This document shows, in pieces, positions 60,801 through 64,000 of a stretch of DNA of 64,000 nucleotides. The notes under the pieces are model-generated. The model made no database searches, was not told the origin of the DNA, and saw only the letters and a program-made list of their open reading frames with translations. Position 1 is the stretch's first letter. The number at the start of each line of letters is the position of its first letter. The stretch is taken from the NCBI RefSeq assembly GCF_900005765.1, contig NC_041679.1, forward strand, positions 589,057 through 653,056, written 5' to 3'. A program made the position numbers and the translations under genes. This DNA is from Plasmodium relictum. Its lineage: Eukaryota; Apicomplexa; Aconoidasida; Haemosporida; Plasmodiidae.

Positions 60801-61055
60801 TTATATTATCTAAATTCTATATTTACTATACATTTTAATATTTTTTTAAATAATGATTTTTCTAACAATATTAAAAATAAGCAAATAAAAAAAAATAATG
60901 AAAATAATCAAGGAAACATTAGTGCACTTTCATCAGATGAATCAAGAACTTCCCTTTTACTAATATTGAAGCAAATATTTACTGTTTATAATGGCTTGCA
61001 ATATTTATATAGTAACAATATTAACGTATTAAAATTTTTATGTTTAAAGAATTAA
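57882..61055 (+). CDS. PWP2: PWP2/UTP1, WD40 protein of the SSU processome
   Basis: Single exon, 1057 aa. PWP2 is a core UTP-B subunit required for early cleavage of pre-rRNA in the nucleolus. It opens with the PWP2 N-terminus (NLSNICGCFYTGGKILFSND GNSLFVPVSNRINIYD), followed by two WD40 propellers (GRRVVIWRSPSKKNSY, TGNEDGTIKLYDYLSF, FISCSLDGTVRAFDLLRYRN, IIASCSWSKNVLIWDLYARR). The C-terminal Utp12 domain (~875-1000, LKNSLKKKEYIKAFILCLAL NNYEHILEVYEKIPYN) binds other UTP-B subunits. Length is near the yeast 923 aa plus an acidic insert around 245-290 (NENEIENGEDINREDG) between WD repeats. The IEEEGK segment near 715 also looks like an insert. PWP2-type rather than UTP12/DIP2 is supported by the N-terminus and by FRNFKVYTPD. 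Confidence 0.93.
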   Translation: MLNYNLSNICGCFYTGGKILFSNDGNSLFVPVSNRINIYDLNSNSCNTLKSENRNDLRFIAIHPNMEIAITIDKFEYGCVINLLKDQIISRILFKSKTGIITSFNYNNIFSPQEEQDSVNSALFTHNGNFFLVGIGRRVVIWRSPSKKNSYKLIKYNDICYHSLNIISIDISTDDKYFLTTSYDLTIRIHTVEKKKKIKPTILSGNKTTIVAAFFSKNREFIFSVNKSGLIIVWSYEKEKNEVSDQENENENDDDKNENEIENGEDINREDGDKNYEEKNSDNESSLLLKRSFSEGKKKRNKAFRKRWCYKKIYYCNQEKNEEVVRACFNKEHDLLVIAYSSGKFGIYNTPDMISLYNISINACTIDDIAINKDGQWIALAESNNGTIIIWEWKSESYILKQNTTNKNVKCVRFSPIISHLKIGSHIVDNCNAYHESDNFTSKFVIVTGNEDGTIKLYDYLSFINFVTFTAHTNTVTDICFLPQGNAFISCSLDGTVRAFDLLRYRNFKVYTPDLISDENGNKLRKKDMNKSVKNVNKKLNVQFLCVSVNISGNIVAAGGRGNEFIVYIWNVQTAKCIDKLFGHNSPITKICFSTNLKNEGIIASCSWSKNVLIWDLYARRNKGSKFEEIINSHDISYMCFDPRGNDILAVCTLSCKIIFWDISAQEIIGTIEGARDIKRGRLIGEEFLAIPKVNKKRKKGNELEDYTYIDDIEEEGKNTVVNQNCYFTCIDYIHNGNYIIGCANCSVSLYIYDTNLYLLIKIIDLTKNYCVDGIKREISTRYITAEGKNIYEFDLSDEEGDIYLDNYKIINRKKKQSILPGQINENYLNSKFKKYKLLLNQLDISGDDRHIAVACSTGLYVFTKDFQYQFVPNIKNIYKGLITPLTYIPRYLTENVNLRNLKNSLKKKEYIKAFILCLALNNYEHILEVYEKIPYNLIPLCVKVLTKPFLFILINFIKTLLINDTIKHIHLHLYYLNSIFTIHFNIFLNNDFSNNIKNKQIKKNNENNQGNISALSSDESRTSLLLILKQIFTVYNGLQYLYSNNINVLKFLCLKN

Positions 61056-61977
61056 TTGGAAAAAAAAGAAGAAGATAATAAAAACTTGTATATATGAATT
61101 AAGAAGTATGAAAGAAGTTTACAATAAGGTTAAAGCAAATTAATATTATTTTAATTAAAAATACATATATCAGTATTTAATTATTATTCTTTTTATAGTA
61201 AAATTTATATATATGTATATATACATATATATATTTATTTTTTTTAAACCATAAAATTTGTGTCTTATAATAATAAATTCTAAATTTTTTAAATTTAATG
61301 TTTTAAATTTTTATATATATATCTAAATTTTTTTTTTTTTTTTTTTGTGTATTTAACTTTTTTAATATGTATACATTTTGCATACTTATAAAATATTTGA
61401 TATTTTTCAAATGAAACATTTATTTTAATTAAATATAAATATTTATTTTTAAATTGAAATATATATTCTTTAAATACGATTTCTTTTTTTCTTCTTTATT
61501 TTATTAAACTTATATGAAAAAAATAAGTTGAAAAAAATTTTAAGTTTTTAATTAAACTAAAAAGAAAATCTTAAATTCATATATTATTTATAGATATGTA
61601 TTAAAATTACAATTTTTAATAATTTTTTTTTTTAATATATAAATCTTTGTATATTTTTAAAGAACATACAAAAATAATGCACAGATATAATTTGAACTTT
61701 TTATATAATAATATTGTGTTCTTAAAAATAAAATAATAGTTTCAAATGTATATTTAAAAAAAATAAAAAATAATATATATATATATATAATAAATTTCTA
61801 AAATCATTTTTTATAAAATCATCTAAAAATGAATAGAGAGTAATTTTCTTTTTCCTTTTTTTTTTTTATATATATGATATTCTAAAAATATTTTTATGTG
61901 ATGATTAGATTAAACATATTTTTTATTACAATGAAAGATAAGTATTTTATTCATTTTTTTTCATTTTTATAATATCT
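61056..61977. other. Convergent intergenic region
   Basis: About 920 bases between the 3' ends of PWP2 and 1-Cys peroxiredoxin. AT-rich with short (TA)n (61205-61234, 61775-61791); no gene recognised. Confidence 0.6.
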
Positions 61978-62646
61978 TCAATTATTTATGTTAACAAATC
62001 TCAAGTAACCCTTCTTTGATGGTAAATCGATTTTTTTAACTTCATTTTTAAATAGTTTGGAATGATCTGATTCTTTAACTGTAGGGAGAACACAACATTT
62101 ATCTCCTTTATTCCAGTTAGCGGGTGTTGCAACTTCATAATTACTAGTTAGTTGTAGTGATTTTAGTACTCTTAAAATTTCCTGAATGTTTCTTCCTGTT
62201 GTTGCTGGATATAATATAGATGCCTTAACTTTTTTATCAGGAGAAATAAAAAAAACACATCTGCAAGTTAATGGTAATCCTTTAATATCTTTTTCTTTTT
62301 CATCTATTATTTTTAACTTATTAGCTAATTCTCTTGATTCATCACAAATTATAGGAATTTTCCATTCATTTAAATTTCCGTAATATTTAATATCATCTAT
62401 CCATTTTTCATGAGATTCTTTTGAATTGCAACTAAAACCAATTAATTTGCAATTTAAATTTAAAAATTCATCATAAAATTTGCCAAATTCAGCCATTTCA
62501 GTAGTACACACAGGAGTAAAATCGTTTGGATGACTAAATAAAATAGACCAGTTATTTTCAACATACTTATAAAAATCAAAAATTCCATCTATATTTGATG
62601 CTGTTGCTGTGAAATTAGGAAATGTATCCCCTAAATTATAACCCAT
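61978..62646 (-). CDS. 1-Cys peroxiredoxin (Prx6 type)
   Basis: Single exon, 222 aa, the usual length for the Prx6 family. It reduces peroxides in the cytosol using one active Cys; in Plasmodium it accumulates in haemoglobin-digesting stages. The active-site motif [13 protein letters not shown] places the peroxidatic Cys at about residue 47 with the conserved Pro and Thr in the PxxxTxxC arrangement, and Arg in [19 protein letters not shown] supports it. The C-terminal Prx6 extension is present ([20 protein letters not shown]). Cys in [13 protein letters not shown] is shared by parasite 1-Cys Prx and is not a resolving Cys of 2-Cys type. No targeting peptide is seen: the start [12 protein letters not shown] is at the fold's first strand. 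Confidence 0.96.
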   Translation of the reverse strand: MGYNLGDTFPNFTATASNIDGIFDFYKYVENNWSILFSHPNDFTPVCTTEMAEFGKFYDEFLNLNCKLIGFSCNSKESHEKWIDDIKYYGNLNEWKIPIICDESRELANKLKIIDEKEKDIKGLPLTCRCVFFISPDKKVKASILYPATTGRNIQEILRVLKSLQLTSNYEVATPANWNKGDKCCVLPTVKESDHSKLFKNEVKKIDLPSKKGYLRFVNINN

Positions 62647-64000
62647 TTTGATAATATATTTTTATTTACGTAATTTTTAATTTTCTTTCCAAATTCTTAA
62701 CTTTTCAATTAGTTTTCTCAATTTTAAACCTTTTCCTAATTGAAAATATACAATTATATATATATATATATCTAGGAATATAGAGCTTTTGTAAAATTAC
62801 GAAAAGTTATAAAAAAATGGAATATTTAAAATAATACAATTTATAAGTTGTTAAAAAAAAAAAAAAATGTAATAATTGAATATTTTTTTGTTCTTTTAAT
62901 ATTAAATATTTTTAAAAAAAAACAAATTATAAAAAAATTATTTGTAACAGCTTAAATAATAAAAAAAAAAAAAAAAAAATTATTATTATAAATATATGTT
63001 TTTATACATATATATATTATTTTGGGAAAAAATTCAAACAATAATTCATATTAATATTTCATATTTTGAAAAATAAAATTCTTTTTCTTTTAATTAAAAT
63101 AAATAAAAAGAAAATAATTAAAAAATTAATCTTTTATTAATATAAGTAACAGTGAAATTTCATGAATTCTAAAAAATCATTTAATTTATTAAAAGAATAT
63201 AATATATATGATTACATATAAAATATATCAACAATGAAAAGTTATTAGAATAAATTATTGAAAAATAAGTGTAGATTATATTCCATATATATATAATAAG
63301 TCTTAATAATTTTTTCTTTAAAATAACGAAAAACGTTTTCATATTATTTTTATATTTTAATGTATAAATAAATAAAACAAATAAAAAACAAAATGCATAT
63401 AAAACATTAATAAATTATTACATTTATTTAAAAATACACATTTAAATATAAAAAATAGATTAAAAAAATATATATATTAATAATATATTCATATAGAATA
63501 ATTCATTAACGTTAATGATATGTATATTGATACAATTAGCTACAATATATAAGATGAATAATTATAACTTAATTCTTTTTTAAATGAATTGTTTTTAACA
63601 TAAAATTATTCATATTCATGTTTGAATTATTTAACAGAATTTAAAGTTTACAGAAAATAAATATGGGTAAAATATTTTTATTTCAATATAATGGATGATT
63701 AATATATACATAATTATATAAGAAGAGAAAAAAAAAGAAAAAACTTTATTAAGATATATTACAAAATAAAATCAAAAAATTTAGTTAAAATATTTAGAAT
63801 TATGGAAATTTAAGGAAAAGAGGAATTTTTTTTTTTTTAGGATTTATAAAATGATGAGATAATTATATGCATATAGAAAAAATTTTCGTTAATGAAAATG
63901 TTATTTATTTTTTTCTCATTAATGTAGGTTTTTCTAGTATATTTTTTCTTATTATTTTCTTTTATTGTTATTCTTAATTGTATGTAAAATTACGAAAATA
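62647..64000. other. Gene-free right end of the window
   Basis: 1.35 kb upstream of 1-Cys peroxiredoxin, AT-rich homopolymer and short (TA)n DNA. No frame longer than a few tens of codons and no RNA gene recognised. It should hold the peroxiredoxin promoter and the flank of the next gene beyond the edge. Confidence 0.6.

Noticed and set aside
1-64000. Mobile elements, CRISPR arrays, bacterial operons, subtelomeric gene families
   Set aside because: None seen; all recognisable genes are single-copy eukaryotic core genes with introns, and the repeats are simple A/T microsatellites.

Overview
The window looks like nuclear DNA of a malaria parasite (Plasmodium). It is extremely AT-rich, intergenic DNA is mostly poly-A/T and (TA)n tracts, proteins carry long Asn/Lys/Glu/Asp low-complexity inserts, and introns are short AT-rich GT..AG introns with T-rich acceptors. 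Gene content and order (gamma-tubulin, RAD54, SF-assemblin, UTP14, calcineurin A, adenylyl cyclase beta, a Sac-domain phosphatase, PWP2, 1-Cys peroxiredoxin) match what I recall of the left part of P. falciparum chromosome 8, in reverse orientation. Protein sequences differ enough that this is not P. falciparum; base composition fits an avian parasite of the P. gallinaceum/P. relictum kind. That species guess is inference.

Layout. 0-20 kb, all on the minus strand: gamma-tubulin (3' end cut by the window edge), a GRAM+VASt lipid-transfer-like protein whose C-terminal membrane anchor sits on a tiny second exon, a ~13-exon gene of unknown function, an FtsH-like AAA protein without a protease site, RAD54, and a 7-exon WDR83/MORG1-like WD40 protein. 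20-29 kb, plus strand: a two-exon SF-assemblin and UTP14. 29-33 kb: a minus-strand cyclophilin-like/SYF2 fusion and a small two-exon plus-strand gene. 33-47 kb, minus strand: calcineurin A (22-codon first exon, 1.7-kb intron), a five-exon gene of unknown function, and adenylyl cyclase beta (five exons). 48-63 kb: FIG4-like Sac phosphatase (+), a cyclin (-, two exons), PWP2 (+) and 1-Cys peroxiredoxin (-).

The genes are housekeeping and regulatory: microtubule/cell-division structures (gamma-tubulin, SF-assemblin), DNA repair (RAD54), ribosome assembly (UTP14, PWP2), splicing (SYF2 fusion, probably WDR83), cAMP and Ca2+ signalling (adenylyl cyclase beta, calcineurin A), phosphoinositide and lipid handling (FIG4-like, GRAM/VASt) and redox defence. 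I saw no mobile elements, CRISPR arrays, tRNA or rRNA genes. Many gene models had to be assembled by splicing; exon coordinates are given where both splice sites and phase agree. The most notable observations are the cyclophilin-SYF2 fusion with all cyclophilin catalytic positions replaced, the spliced tail anchor of the GRAM/VASt protein, the protease-dead FtsH-like ATPase, the Walker-A-less adenylyl cyclase, and a GC-richer 70-nt element with a cloverleaf-like fold in the 2.9-kb intergenic region at 20.1 kb.
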